Shown here in pieces: positions 53,157-61,699 of a stretch of 64,000 bases of DNA; position 1 is the stretch's first letter; each line of letters opens with the position of its first letter. The stretch is taken from NCBI GenBank assembly GCA_017503005.1, contig JAFVTW010000017.1, positions 42,482 to 106,481 of the forward strand. Reading direction: 5' to 3'. The translations under genes and the position numbers were made by a program. Source of the DNA: Clostridia bacterium. GTDB taxonomy: Bacteria > Bacillota > Clostridia > Christensenellales > UBA1242. The notes below the pieces were generated by a model. That model made no database searches and had not been told where the DNA came from. It was given only the letters and a program-made list of their open reading frames with translations.

Positions 53157-54368
53157 ATGAGAATTTCACGAAAAAGTATTGTGTTTTTTCTATTGTGTTC
53201 GATGTGTGTTTTGCTGTGTATTTCTTTTCCTTATCGTGAAATAATGATGCTAAACAGTGGAGATATCGTTACGGTTGAAGAATTTGAGAAACTTACTAAA
53301 TGTTTTGATTTTTTGAATGTAAATGTTGCTTGTGTAAGTGGTGGTACAGACGATAATGATGTAAAAGAATATGATGTGAAATTTAAGTTGTTTAATTTAT
53401 TTAATATAAAGAACCTAAAGGTGTCGGTAGTTGAGGATGAAAAAGTATTTTTAGGTGGAGATTGTGTAGGATTATCTTTAAAGAGTAATGGGGTAATAGT
53501 TGTTGGTAGTAATTATGTGATTACAAAGAATGGAAATATTGCACCTATTCAAAGTTCTGGTTTGAGTATAGGAGATAGAATTACTCATTTAAATGGATTA
53601 GAAGTTAATTCGCTTAAAGATATTCAATCGGTACTCTCTAACTATAATGGTGGTATTATTGAAGTGAAGTATATAAGAAAAAATATTGAGTATTTTACCG
53701 AAATAAAACCAGAATTCGATATTCAAACTAATAGTTATAAATTAGGTATTTGGATAAGAGACGATGCGGTTGGTGTAGGAACTCTAACTTTTGTTAAACC
53801 TGATTCACTTAGGTTTGGGTCATTAGGACATGCTATTACTGACTCTGATACTGGTGAGAATTTCAGTATCAAAGAGGGTGAAATATACAAATGTAATGTG
53901 GTCGGGGTCAAAAAAGGTGTTAAAGGGGCTCCTGGTGAAATTTTAGGATTATTTTTGCAAGGTAAAAATCCACAAGGTGTTGTGGACAAAAATATAGAAT
54001 ATGGTGTGTATGGTAATTTAAGTGAAGATAGCGAGTTTGTGTTAGGTAAATCAAAAATTGATATAGGTGGAAAACTGAGTGCTAAGCCAGGCAAAGCTAC
54101 AATTCTTACATGTGTAGATGGTACAAATATTCAAGAATTTGATGTGGAACTTATCAAGACAAATTATCAAATCGGTGCCAAAAGTAAAAGTATGGTTATT
54201 AAGATAACGGACGAGGAGTTGTTAGAAAAAACGGGTGGAATAGTACAGGGTATGAGTGGCAGTCCTATTATTCAAAATGGGAAAATTGTAGGGGCTGTAA
54301 CACATGTGTTTGTAAATGATCCAACAAAGGGATTTGGATTGTATATTGACTGGATGTTGGATGAATAA
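53157..54368 (+). CDS. spoIVB: SpoIVB peptidase (family S55)
   Basis: Forespore serine protease that triggers pro-SigK processing. The 403 residues contain an N-terminal membrane anchor (about 8-26) and a PDZ domain (about 115-185; GNIAPIQSSGLSIGDRITHL). The S55 catalytic domain follows, with GSLGHAITDSDTGE (His) and QGMSGSPIIQNGKIVGAVTHV (catalytic Ser about 369). All catalytic residues are present. It sits between recN and the spo0A-like gene, the canonical order. Its RBS is embedded in the recN terminator. Confidence 0.95.
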   Translation: MRISRKSIVFFLLCSMCVLLCISFPYREIMMLNSGDIVTVEEFEKLTKCFDFLNVNVACVSGGTDDNDVKEYDVKFKLFNLFNIKNLKVSVVEDEKVFLGGDCVGLSLKSNGVIVVGSNYVITKNGNIAPIQSSGLSIGDRITHLNGLEVNSLKDIQSVLSNYNGGIIEVKYIRKNIEYFTEIKPEFDIQTNSYKLGIWIRDDAVGVGTLTFVKPDSLRFGSLGHAITDSDTGENFSIKEGEIYKCNVVGVKKGVKGAPGEILGLFLQGKNPQGVVDKNIEYGVYGNLSEDSEFVLGKSKIDIGGKLSAKPGKATILTCVDGTNIQEFDVELIKTNYQIGAKSKSMVIKITDEELLEKTGGIVQGMSGSPIIQNGKIVGAVTHVFVNDPTKGFGLYIDWMLDE

Positions 54369-54371
54369 TAA

Positions 54372-54465
54372 TTTTGTACAAAAATAGTAGTAATTTGTAC
54401 AAATATGTTGAAATTTGGTAGATTTTTACAAATATACATGCTATACTTTGTTGTAATTTGACAAA
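54372..54465 (+). promoter_or_regulatory. Upstream region of the spo0A-like gene: two palindromes, extended -10 and 0A box
   Basis: TTTTGTACAAAA (54372-54383) and ATTTGTACAAAT (54393-54404) are perfect 12-base palindromes, 21 bases apart centre to centre. A one-mismatch version (TTTTTACAAA) lies at 54423-54432. TATACT at 54442-54447 has an extended TGC. TTTGACAAA at 54457-54465 is, on the other strand, TTTGTCAAA, a match to the Spo0A binding box, placed just after the inferred transcription start, where it would repress. Confidence 0.65.
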
Positions 54466-54480
54466 GGGGAGATAGTTTGT

Positions 54481-54843
54481 ATGCAAAATGGGACTGTAAA
54501 TTCTACTTTAACTCAGTATTTATTAAGTTTGGGATTTTTGCCTAAATATAGTGGATTTATATATATTAAGCAATGTGTAGAATATGTAATTGACCACAAT
54601 TGTATTTTGTGTTCGTTGTCTAAAACAATATATCCTTATGTTGCAGAGCATAATGCTACTACAGCTATAAATATAGAGAGAAATATACGGAATTCAATTA
54701 AGTGTGCAAAGCAATTTTGTTTAGATAATGGTATCAAGGATAATATATTCTTTCAGATAAACAAAATTAGCAATAAGACAATGATTGGCTATCTAGTAGA
54801 TCAAATTATGAATAGTGTGATGGAAATGAATCAAGTTGTGTAA
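54481..54843 (+). CDS. Stand-alone Spo0A DNA-binding domain (no receiver)
   Basis: 120 residues collinear with the C-terminal effector domain of Spo0A. LTQYLLSLGFLPKYSGFIYI matches the first helices, LSKTIYPYVAEHNATTAINI leads into the recognition region, and ERNIRNSIKCAKQF aligns with the VERAIRHAIEVAW helix. NKTMIGYLVDQIM matches the last helix. A normal Spo0A is ~265 residues with a phospho-acceptor receiver domain first; here only 112 non-coding bases separate it from spoIVB, with no receiver remnant. The ATG has AAAGGGGA upstream. In Bacillus the isolated domain is active without phosphorylation. It occupies the spo0A position, so it is likely the local spo0A; a full-length one elsewhere cannot be excluded. 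Confidence 0.82.
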   Translation: MQNGTVNSTLTQYLLSLGFLPKYSGFIYIKQCVEYVIDHNCILCSLSKTIYPYVAEHNATTAINIERNIRNSIKCAKQFCLDNGIKDNIFFQINKISNKTMIGYLVDQIMNSVMEMNQVV

Positions 54844-54863
54844 CTTTTTGAATATAATGTAAT

Positions 54864-55478
54864 ATGGATTCACGATATATCAGGTATAATTATTGTCTAA
54901 AATCAAATATTTCATACTTCTATTCAACATACAAAAAGTTTTTTTGGATTTGTATATTATCTTTGATTGTTGGTATAGTTTTTGGTGTGCTTAACTGTGG
55001 GAAATATGCTGGCGATATTGAGTTAAGCAATATGTTGAATGTTGGAATAGTTGATATGTTGAAAGGGGACAAATCTGGTATAGGACTGTTTTGGTTTCCA
55101 CTTATCAAGTATTTGATTTTTTGTATTTTGATAGTATGTACAAATAATGTTTTTTTGAAAAAAATATTATGTTTTATTGTGTTGATTGTTTGTGGATATG
55201 TAGTTGCATTTGATGTGTCGGTTTTTGTGTTAACTTATGGTTTTTTAGGTGTTGTAAATGTAATTATATTTTTTATACCTTTTCAACTATTGTTTTGGCT
55301 TTGTTTAGTTGCTTTTTGTTGTGTTTCTACAAAAGAAGAGTTTTGTTGCAAAAGTCAAAATTGTTCTTTGCTGCAAATCAAAAATTGTATAGGGCTTATT
55401 GTATTAGCTGGAGCTATTTGCTTATTTTTAAAATATTTATGCCTTCCAGCTATAAGAATCACTATTATTGTGAATTAA
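54864..55478 (+). CDS. Polytopic membrane protein, possibly SpoIIM-like
   Basis: 204 residues with about five hydrophobic spans, and a first span SLIVGIVFGVLNCG resembling the start of SpoIIM-type proteins. SpoIIM belongs to the engulfment DMP complex and has about five spans and ~210 residues; its gene is often near spo0A in Clostridia. The match is by length, topology and context only. It is rich in cysteine. No strong RBS is visible upstream of the ATG (54864), 20 bases after the spo0A-like gene. Confidence 0.5.
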   Translation: MDSRYIRYNYCLKSNISYFYSTYKKFFWICILSLIVGIVFGVLNCGKYAGDIELSNMLNVGIVDMLKGDKSGIGLFWFPLIKYLIFCILIVCTNNVFLKKILCFIVLIVCGYVVAFDVSVFVLTYGFLGVVNVIIFFIPFQLLFWLCLVAFCCVSTKEEFCCKSQNCSLLQIKNCIGLIVLAGAICLFLKYLCLPAIRITIIVN

Positions 55479-55479
55479 A

Positions 55480-55505
55480 AATGACGGAATAATCCGTCTT
55501 TTTTA
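55480..55505 (+). terminator. Terminator after the SpoIIM-like gene
   Basis: Stem GACGGA with TCCGTC, loop AATA, six Ts. Confidence 0.85.
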
Positions 55506-55587
55506 CTTATTTTTAATAAGTATATTTATTTTTTTATTTACTTTTATGGCTTTGTGTTGTAAAATAATGTTGTATAAGTGTAGTTTT

Positions 55588-55639
55588 TGTAAATTTACAC
55601 AAACTAGTACTTAACATAATCAAAAGCAATTCTTGCTTT
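55588..55639 (+). promoter_or_regulatory. Palindrome and hairpin in the leader of the first lipoprotein gene
   Basis: TGTAAATTTACA (55588-55599) is a perfect 12-base palindrome. AAAGCAA with TTGCTTT (55623-55639, three-base loop) forms a hairpin upstream of the RBS. TTGTAA at 55557 and TATAAG at 55573 are weak promoter-like boxes and not well spaced. The role is unknown. Confidence 0.4.
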
Positions 55640-55672
55640 ATTTGGTAAAAAAATAAAAGGGAAGGGAAGATT

Positions 55673-57712
55673 ATGAAAACAAAATCAACCTTAAAACATA
55701 TTTTAAAATTGTTGTGTTGTTTCTGCTTGCTTATATGCTCAGTATTTATGTTTACAGCATGTGGTGGTGATGGCCCAGGTGCACAACCTAGCAAGCCAAC
55801 ATCAGGCTCAGAATCTGGTGATGGTGGTGGAGACGACATTGAGTTAGATGAGAATGGTAATCTACCAGAAGATGCTGGATTAAACACAGGTAAATTCAGT
55901 GATTATTTCTCAGGTTATACCGTTCTTACAAATGCTGATGGATCACTTATGTTGTTTGACCCAACCAAAAACCCTCTACTAGATAGAATGACTTCATTCT
56001 CTACTTTGGTAGACCGTCAAATTGATTTGTTAGCACAAGATATTTTGTATAGATTAACAACTATTTATGGTGCTAAAACTGGTACAGGTAATTCAGTTGG
56101 TGCAAAAAATGATTCTGTTGATTATGTTTTAAAAACAGAGACTGGTGTTGATTATGTTTATGATTCAAAAACAGCAAAAGTTTCTGTACAAAGTATTTTA
56201 ACTAGTGAAACTGCTCCTGTTGCTCACAATAATCATAATCATACATGGGGTGCTAATTTAAAAGTAGACTTAACTTGTGCTCATTGTATTCAAGATTTGA
56301 TTAATTATTCTGGCACACCTAACTTTTTATATTATATTACTTCTATTGATTTTTCTGGTGCTATTGAAGGTGGTAAATCAACTTTGGTTTCTTATGCTTC
56401 AAACTTGTCAGATGAAAGGGTTAGTGGTAAAGCTTGGGCTTGGTGGAATAATGGATTAGCTAATACAACTTACGATAGTTATTCTGCTGCATATAAAAAC
56501 AATTTGAAAATGGTTATTGCAGAGATGATGTCAGGCAAAGAAACATATTCTACTGCTTATAATGCAACAGAATATGAAAATATGACAAAGAATATCAAAA
56601 ATTTAGGCTGGCTTAATAGTTATTTCTATGATGAAACTGCTTTAGCTAACAATAAATTGGTTGACTATATTATCAATAATGTTATCGGTTATAGTTTAGT
56701 TGATTTTGATAATAAATTACTTGAGAAAGAGTATATTGCTAGTAAGGGTGGTGTTGCAGATATTACATTTGCATCAACAGCACCATATGAAAATGGTGTA
56801 TTTACTGCACAAGAAATTGCTAATTCTCCAAGATTCTATAAAGGTTATAGTGTTGTAATTCCTGCAATTGTAAAACAAGCTTTAAGTAATACTTTTGCTG
56901 GCACAACTACAAGTATTTATCCAAAATTTGCTAGAGTAAATTCTACTGATATTGATTTTAGTATATTTGATGCTATTCAAGATCAAGATGTTGATTGGAA
57001 CTTAGGACCTATGTCTGTAAACAAAATTGTTCTAAAACCTCAAGAAGGTAAGAAACTAGAAGGTTTTGAGCTTAAGATTGACACTGGTCGTGTAATTAAA
57101 GAAGGTGCTAGTGCTTCTATCCCACTTACTAATATAGAGTACTATGCTGATGATGTAGTAGTAGAATTAAAGGTAAATGTAGAATATGTAGCTAATGGTT
57201 CAACATTAGTTAGCACAAGCAAAACTATTAAATGTGATGCAGACACCGATAATGATGGTGTTATCAAATTAGATTCTGCCGGTGAGGTGTATACTTTGCC
57301 TAATGCATCTAATCCTACAGAAAGAATTGAGTACTTTAGAGAATTCCACGAAGTTACATTTGATCTATTCCCAGAGAATAGTGACAAAAATGCTGAGGAT
57401 CAATATATAACCGAAAATGATACCACAATTACACCATTTGGTGTATACAATGATGGTTCAAATGGTACAGCACTATCTTTAAGGGATATGTTTACAAATG
57501 TATTTAAAGGTGATGATGTTCTTACTTATGATGCTGGTAACAACTATGTTCAAATCACTTTTGAAATTGTGTCTGTAAAAAGATGTACAAACCACTCTAA
57601 TGGTCAAAAAGTGGATGCTGGTATTCATGATGAAAATTGTCAGTATGTAGACTTTTTTGATTATGAAGATATTGTGTTTGATTTCTCAATATCTCCATAT
57701 GATGTTAATTAA
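55673..57712 (+). CDS. Lipoprotein of unknown function with HxxH and CxxC, paralog 1
   Basis: 679 residues with an N-terminal lipoprotein signal (lipobox FTAC30) and a Gly/Asp/Ser-rich linker to about 65. A helix-rich domain follows (about 80-420) with HNNH at 185-188, TWGANLKVDL and CAHC (C202, C205). The C-terminal ~260 residues look beta-rich. The middle domain is shared with the next gene (GTPNFLYYITSIDFSGAIEG and AYKNNLKMVIAEM), and both carry the His and Cys pairs in the same order. I recognise no family. The conserved His/Cys suggest metal binding outside the membrane. RBS AAGGGAAGGGAAG. Confidence 0.75.
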   Translation: MKTKSTLKHILKLLCCFCLLICSVFMFTACGGDGPGAQPSKPTSGSESGDGGGDDIELDENGNLPEDAGLNTGKFSDYFSGYTVLTNADGSLMLFDPTKNPLLDRMTSFSTLVDRQIDLLAQDILYRLTTIYGAKTGTGNSVGAKNDSVDYVLKTETGVDYVYDSKTAKVSVQSILTSETAPVAHNNHNHTWGANLKVDLTCAHCIQDLINYSGTPNFLYYITSIDFSGAIEGGKSTLVSYASNLSDERVSGKAWAWWNNGLANTTYDSYSAAYKNNLKMVIAEMMSGKETYSTAYNATEYENMTKNIKNLGWLNSYFYDETALANNKLVDYIINNVIGYSLVDFDNKLLEKEYIASKGGVADITFASTAPYENGVFTAQEIANSPRFYKGYSVVIPAIVKQALSNTFAGTTTSIYPKFARVNSTDIDFSIFDAIQDQDVDWNLGPMSVNKIVLKPQEGKKLEGFELKIDTGRVIKEGASASIPLTNIEYYADDVVVELKVNVEYVANGSTLVSTSKTIKCDADTDNDGVIKLDSAGEVYTLPNASNPTERIEYFREFHEVTFDLFPENSDKNAEDQYITENDTTITPFGVYNDGSNGTALSLRDMFTNVFKGDDVLTYDAGNNYVQITFEIVSVKRCTNHSNGQKVDAGIHDENCQYVDFFDYEDIVFDFSISPYDVN

Positions 57713-57720
57713 ATAATTAT

Positions 57721-57767
57721 AAAAAGTGTCGATTGACCTAAATACTTAGGCCAAAGACACTTTTTTG
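57721..57767 (+). terminator. Terminator after the first lipoprotein
   Basis: Outer stem AAAAAGTGTC with GACACTTTTT, and an inner stem CCTAA with TTAGG. Confidence 0.85.
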
Positions 57768-57938
57768 CTTTTTACATATTTTTATGTTTTAATAAATATT
57801 TGTATATATTTTTAAAATCACTATTGAATTTTGAAATTATTTATATTACAATATATTTAGGGAAAGAAAAGGTGATATATTTCACTATAGTTAATTTGGT
57901 TTATTCTAACGATTTGTTAGTTTAAATATATTACAAGA

Positions 57939-57955
57939 TTGAAGTTTTACTTCAA
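57939..57955 (+). promoter_or_regulatory. Hairpin immediately before the RBS of the second lipoprotein
   Basis: TTGAAGT with ACTTCAA, loop TTT: a seven-base-pair perfect stem about ten bases before AAAAGGAG. Also CTAAC with GTTAG at 57906-57920. This is the notable part of the 264-base gap; no clear SigA promoter was found. Confidence 0.45.
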
Positions 57956-57976
57956 AAGGGAAAAGGAGAATTTAAT

Positions 57977-59599
57977 ATGAAAAAAGGAACATTGTTAACT
58001 CTATTGTTATCATTAGTGATGGGTGTTTCATCAATGGCACTTGTTGGTTGTGGTAACAAAGATAACGGAGATGGTGGCGACAATAACAATGGCGGCAGTG
58101 GCGGAAATAATGGTGGTAGTTCTGTAGAACAACCATCTACACCTAGTACACCTGCAGCTCCAGTTTTACTATCTGCAGCTACTGTTTCTAACGGTGTAAA
58201 ATATACTTATACTCAAACAGAGTTTAAGGATATCAATGGTAATCTGGCAACATTCGCTGAGTTAGTTGATACACAAATTGATGTATTAGCTCAAGATGTA
58301 TTACAAAGGTTAACTTTGGTATATGGTGCTAATGATGCAAATGAAAGAATTGCTGTTAGTGACTATACTTTAAAGTCAGTTAATGGTAATAATTATGTTT
58401 TAGGTGAAAATCAAGCTAAGGTTGTGGCACAAAAACTTCTATCTAATTCTGCTTCATCTTCTCATAGTAATCACAATGTTGCTTGGGGAGCAGATTTAAA
58501 GGTTGATTTAAATTGTAAAGACTGCATCCAAAGTTTAATTAATTATACAGGTACACCTAATTTCTTATATTACATAAGTTCAATTGATTTTACTGGTGCA
58601 ATTGAAGGTAGTAGAACAACTTTGGAATCTTATGTTTCAAACTTATCAAAAACATCAGTTTCTGCTAATGCTTGGAATTGGTGGAATGAAGGTTTGGCAA
58701 ATAGTACATATTCTGTATATGCTGGTGCATATAAAAATAATTTAAAAATGGCTATTGCTCAAATTCTTACAAACTCAACAGTTAATGGTGTTTATAGTTC
58801 TGACAACTATAACAATATGTTGGCTTCAGTTGCAAAGCTTGGCTATTATGGTGATGTAAAAACAAAATTAGTTAATTTTATTAAAGATTCAGTTATTGGT
58901 TCAACTTTAGTACAAAAAGATGATGCAATTTACAATTCAGATTATTTCACATTAAATAATCATGAAGTTGGAATTTCATTTATTTCTGGTGCTCCATTCG
59001 AAAATGGTGTATTCACTCCAGAACAAGTTGCAAACTCTCCAAGACTATACAAAGGCTACAGTATTGTAGTTCCTGCTATTGTAGAGCAAGCTTTGGCTAA
59101 TACATTTGATGGTACAACCAAAACATTGTATCCAAAAATGAGCCGTACAGCTGTAAATGTTACTACAGCACCTGCAGGATTTACCACAGCAGAACAATAC
59201 GAAACATTTACTGTAATGGCTAAACAAGGTGCTAAAACCACAAAAATGGTTCTTAGCTTCCAAGGCAATGGTACAACAGTTGGTAAAACAATTACTGTTA
59301 CATATCAAATTAAAGCTGGTACATCTTCAAGCACAGCAACAAAACAAGTAGCATTGAATGCTTTGGCTACTGATGTAGAATTTGATTTAAATTCATTGTT
59401 GGCTGGTAAAACTTTTGGTAATTATTCTGGTAATACAACAGCTTATACAAGCAACCAAGCTGGTGTAAAAGCAGATGTTAATGCAGAAGGTCAATCACTA
59501 GAATATGACAATGACAACTATGTTAAATTTACAGTATCTGGCTTAAATGCTGGTGAAAAATTTGTTGTTAAACTAAATGGTATTTACGATAAAGTTTAA
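57977..59599 (+). CDS. Lipoprotein of unknown function with HxxH and CxxC, paralog 2
   Basis: 540 residues: lipobox LVGC25, a Gly/Asn-rich linker to about 50, the same helix-rich domain as the previous gene and a shorter, Thr-rich beta-type C-terminus. HSNH (163-166), AWGADLKVDL and CKDC (C180, C183) align with paralog 1 without gaps. Long stretches are near-identical (INYTGTPNFLYYISSIDFTG, AYKNNLKM, FENGVFTPEQVANSPRLYKG). The tandem arrangement and separate terminators indicate duplication with separate control. Strong AAAGGAG RBS. Function unknown. Confidence 0.75.
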   Translation: MKKGTLLTLLLSLVMGVSSMALVGCGNKDNGDGGDNNNGGSGGNNGGSSVEQPSTPSTPAAPVLLSAATVSNGVKYTYTQTEFKDINGNLATFAELVDTQIDVLAQDVLQRLTLVYGANDANERIAVSDYTLKSVNGNNYVLGENQAKVVAQKLLSNSASSSHSNHNVAWGADLKVDLNCKDCIQSLINYTGTPNFLYYISSIDFTGAIEGSRTTLESYVSNLSKTSVSANAWNWWNEGLANSTYSVYAGAYKNNLKMAIAQILTNSTVNGVYSSDNYNNMLASVAKLGYYGDVKTKLVNFIKDSVIGSTLVQKDDAIYNSDYFTLNNHEVGISFISGAPFENGVFTPEQVANSPRLYKGYSIVVPAIVEQALANTFDGTTKTLYPKMSRTAVNVTTAPAGFTTAEQYETFTVMAKQGAKTTKMVLSFQGNGTTVGKTITVTYQIKAGTSSSTATKQVALNALATDVEFDLNSLLAGKTFGNYSGNTTAYTSNQAGVKADVNAEGQSLEYDNDNYVKFTVSGLNAGEKFVVKLNGIYDKV

Positions 59600-59605
59600 T
59601 ATTAC

Positions 59606-59642
59606 AAAAAAACAACCTATCAAAAAAATAGGTTGTTTTTTT
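59606..59642 (+). terminator. Terminator after the second lipoprotein
   Basis: Stem ACAACCTAT with ATAGGTTGT, flanked by A- and T-runs, seven-base loop. Confidence 0.9.
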
Positions 59643-59694
59643 ACATATTTTATAGGTAATTACACAAAATAAAACAAATAATTAGAGGTGAAAT

Positions 59695-60873
59695 ATGAGA
59701 AAAGTATTTGTGTCTATTGTTTGTTTTATACTTGCAATTATGTGTGTAACTATTAGTGAAAAAGAAGGAATTGTTTTGGCTAATTATGCCTATAATATGT
59801 TTGAAAATTTTACTAGTAAAAGTTATGTTTTGTTGGAAGCAAATAGTGGTAAAGTTCTTGTATCAAAAAATGAAAATGAAAAGATGCAGGTTGCTAGTAT
59901 TTGTAAATTAATGACCAGTTTAATAACATTAGAAAAGTTGGAAAGTGGTGCATTAAAGTTGGAAGACGAGCTTGTAGCTAGTGAGCATGCTTGCTCTATG
60001 GAGGGTAGTCAGGCATTTTTAGATGCAGGTAGTAGCTATACTGTGGCTAATTTATTGAAAAGTGTAGTAGTAGCTTCTGCTAACGATTCTGCTGTGGTTT
60101 TGGCTGAAAGTATATCTGGTAGTGAATCGGCTTTTGTGGAACTTATGAATAAAAGAGCAAAAGAATTAGGTATGCATAGTACTGTGTATGCAAATGCTAC
60201 TGGTTTGCCTGCACCTAATCAATACTCTACTGCTATGGATACTAGTTTGATTTTGAAAGAAATTTCAAAGTATGATTTGTATGTAGAATATTCTAATATA
60301 TGGATGGACAAGTTTGTACATCCTAGTGGTAGGGAAACTGAGCTTGTAAATACAAATAGGCTTATAAAGTATTATGACAAGTGTAAAACGGGCAAGACTG
60401 GCTTTACAGATGAGGCAGGATATTGTTTAGCAAGTTCTGCTAGTAATGGTAATTTAGACTTAATAGCTGTTGCATTAAAGTGTGACAAAGCTCAAGATAG
60501 ATTCAAAGAAAGTATGGATTTGTTTAATTATGGCTTTGCAAATTTTGAGAATGTAAAGATTGTTGATAAGACAGAAAAACTAGATGATGTTCCTGTGTTT
60601 GGTGGAAAAAAATCAACAGCTAATATTGAGTACAATAATGACTTTTATGTAGTAACAAACAAAGGTGACAAGACAGAATATGTGGTTAATATAGAGGTTT
60701 TTGATAAAGTCAAAGCTCCAGCACAAAAGGGGACTAAAGTTGGTGTAGCTACAATATTAAGTAGTGGTAGAATTGTTGGCGAAGTAGATATTGTATTAAG
60801 TGAGAATGTGGAAAAACATGACTTTGTAGATATTGTTACAAAAATAGCAAAAAACTGGGAATTAGTGGGTTAA
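59695..60873 (+). CDS. dacF: D-alanyl-D-alanine carboxypeptidase (DacF-like, S11)
   Basis: Penicillin-binding protein that trims peptidoglycan stem peptides. The 392 residues have an N-terminal signal sequence, the SxxK motif S68-I-C-K71 followed by LMTS, the SxN motif SAND near 128, and KTG in CKTGKTGF near 233. A C-terminal beta domain and a membrane-associating end follow. All three catalytic motifs are intact. DacF-type enzymes are used in cortex formation; the context of sporulation genes fits, but a vegetative DacA role is possible. TTAGAGGTG is the RBS. Confidence 0.88.
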   Translation: MRKVFVSIVCFILAIMCVTISEKEGIVLANYAYNMFENFTSKSYVLLEANSGKVLVSKNENEKMQVASICKLMTSLITLEKLESGALKLEDELVASEHACSMEGSQAFLDAGSSYTVANLLKSVVVASANDSAVVLAESISGSESAFVELMNKRAKELGMHSTVYANATGLPAPNQYSTAMDTSLILKEISKYDLYVEYSNIWMDKFVHPSGRETELVNTNRLIKYYDKCKTGKTGFTDEAGYCLASSASNGNLDLIAVALKCDKAQDRFKESMDLFNYGFANFENVKIVDKTEKLDDVPVFGGKKSTANIEYNNDFYVVTNKGDKTEYVVNIEVFDKVKAPAQKGTKVGVATILSSGRIVGEVDIVLSENVEKHDFVDIVTKIAKNWELVG

Positions 60874-60893
60874 AATATATATATTTATTAAAG

Positions 60894-60928
60894 AAAAGTC
60901 ACATTATTTAATTTAATGTGACTTTTTT
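60894..60928 (+). terminator. Terminator after dacF
   Basis: Stem AAAAGTCACATTA with TAATGTGACTTTT, seven-base loop, T-run. Confidence 0.9.
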
Positions 60929-61039
60929 GTATGACAGGATATAATGTAAGTGTATATAGTAAAATCGCCTAAATATTTGCATATTTCTTATATTTATTAT
61001 ATACTAAATAGTGTATATGTAAAATTTAAAAGGAAAGTT

Positions 61040-61699
61040 ATGTTAGATTTACTTGATGGACTTACAGGTATAGAATTTGTGAGTGCCGGACTTGCTATGG
61101 TTCTGGTTTTGGTGCTATCATTATCATTACACGAATTCGGTCATGCTTTTATAGCCTACAAACAGGGTGATTACACTCCTAAAGAAATGGGAAGAGTAAC
61201 ACTTAACCCTTTAGCACATATGGACCCTATAGGGTTTGTTTGTTGCTTATTGTTCCGTTTTGGTTGGGCTAAACCAGTAGAGATTAATCCTATCAAATTT
61301 AGAAAATATAGACAAGGTATGCTTTTAACTTCTATAGCTGGTGTTGCTGTTAATTTGATACTTGCTTTTATTGGTTGTGGAATTTATTATGCTTGTATAG
61401 CATTTATGCCATTATTATCACTAAATGGTTTTCAATTATTTTTATTGTATTTTTCACAATTGCTATATTCGTTAAATATATGTTTGTTTGTATTTAATTT
61501 GCTGCCTATTTATCCGTTAGACGGATTTAATTGTATTTCTGCACTAACTAAGTATGATAACAAATTTGTTAATTTTATGAGACAATATGGTAGTTATATA
61601 CTTATTGTACTAGTTGTATTGGGTGGTAATTTGTTAGGTACATTAGTATCTTGGGTTGGTATGCCTTTAGAATTATTTTGGAGAACAATTTTACTATAA
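61040..61699 (+). CDS. Site-2 protease family (YwhC-like) membrane protein
   Basis: 219 residues with about five hydrophobic spans. HEFGH lies in the first (H31, E32, H35), the RVTLNPLAHMDPIG loop follows, and the second metal-binding motif NLLPIYPLDG is near 155. This minimal M50 family lacks the PDZ domain of RseP (31.2 kb). Substrate unknown. The ATG at 61040 is supported by AAAAGGAAAG; the in-frame upstream starts have no RBS. It lies directly before scpA with no gap, as in many Clostridia. Confidence 0.88.
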   Translation: MLDLLDGLTGIEFVSAGLAMVLVLVLSLSLHEFGHAFIAYKQGDYTPKEMGRVTLNPLAHMDPIGFVCCLLFRFGWAKPVEINPIKFRKYRQGMLLTSIAGVAVNLILAFIGCGIYYACIAFMPLLSLNGFQLFLLYFSQLLYSLNICLFVFNLLPIYPLDGFNCISALTKYDNKFVNFMRQYGSYILIVLVVLGGNLLGTLVSWVGMPLELFWRTILL

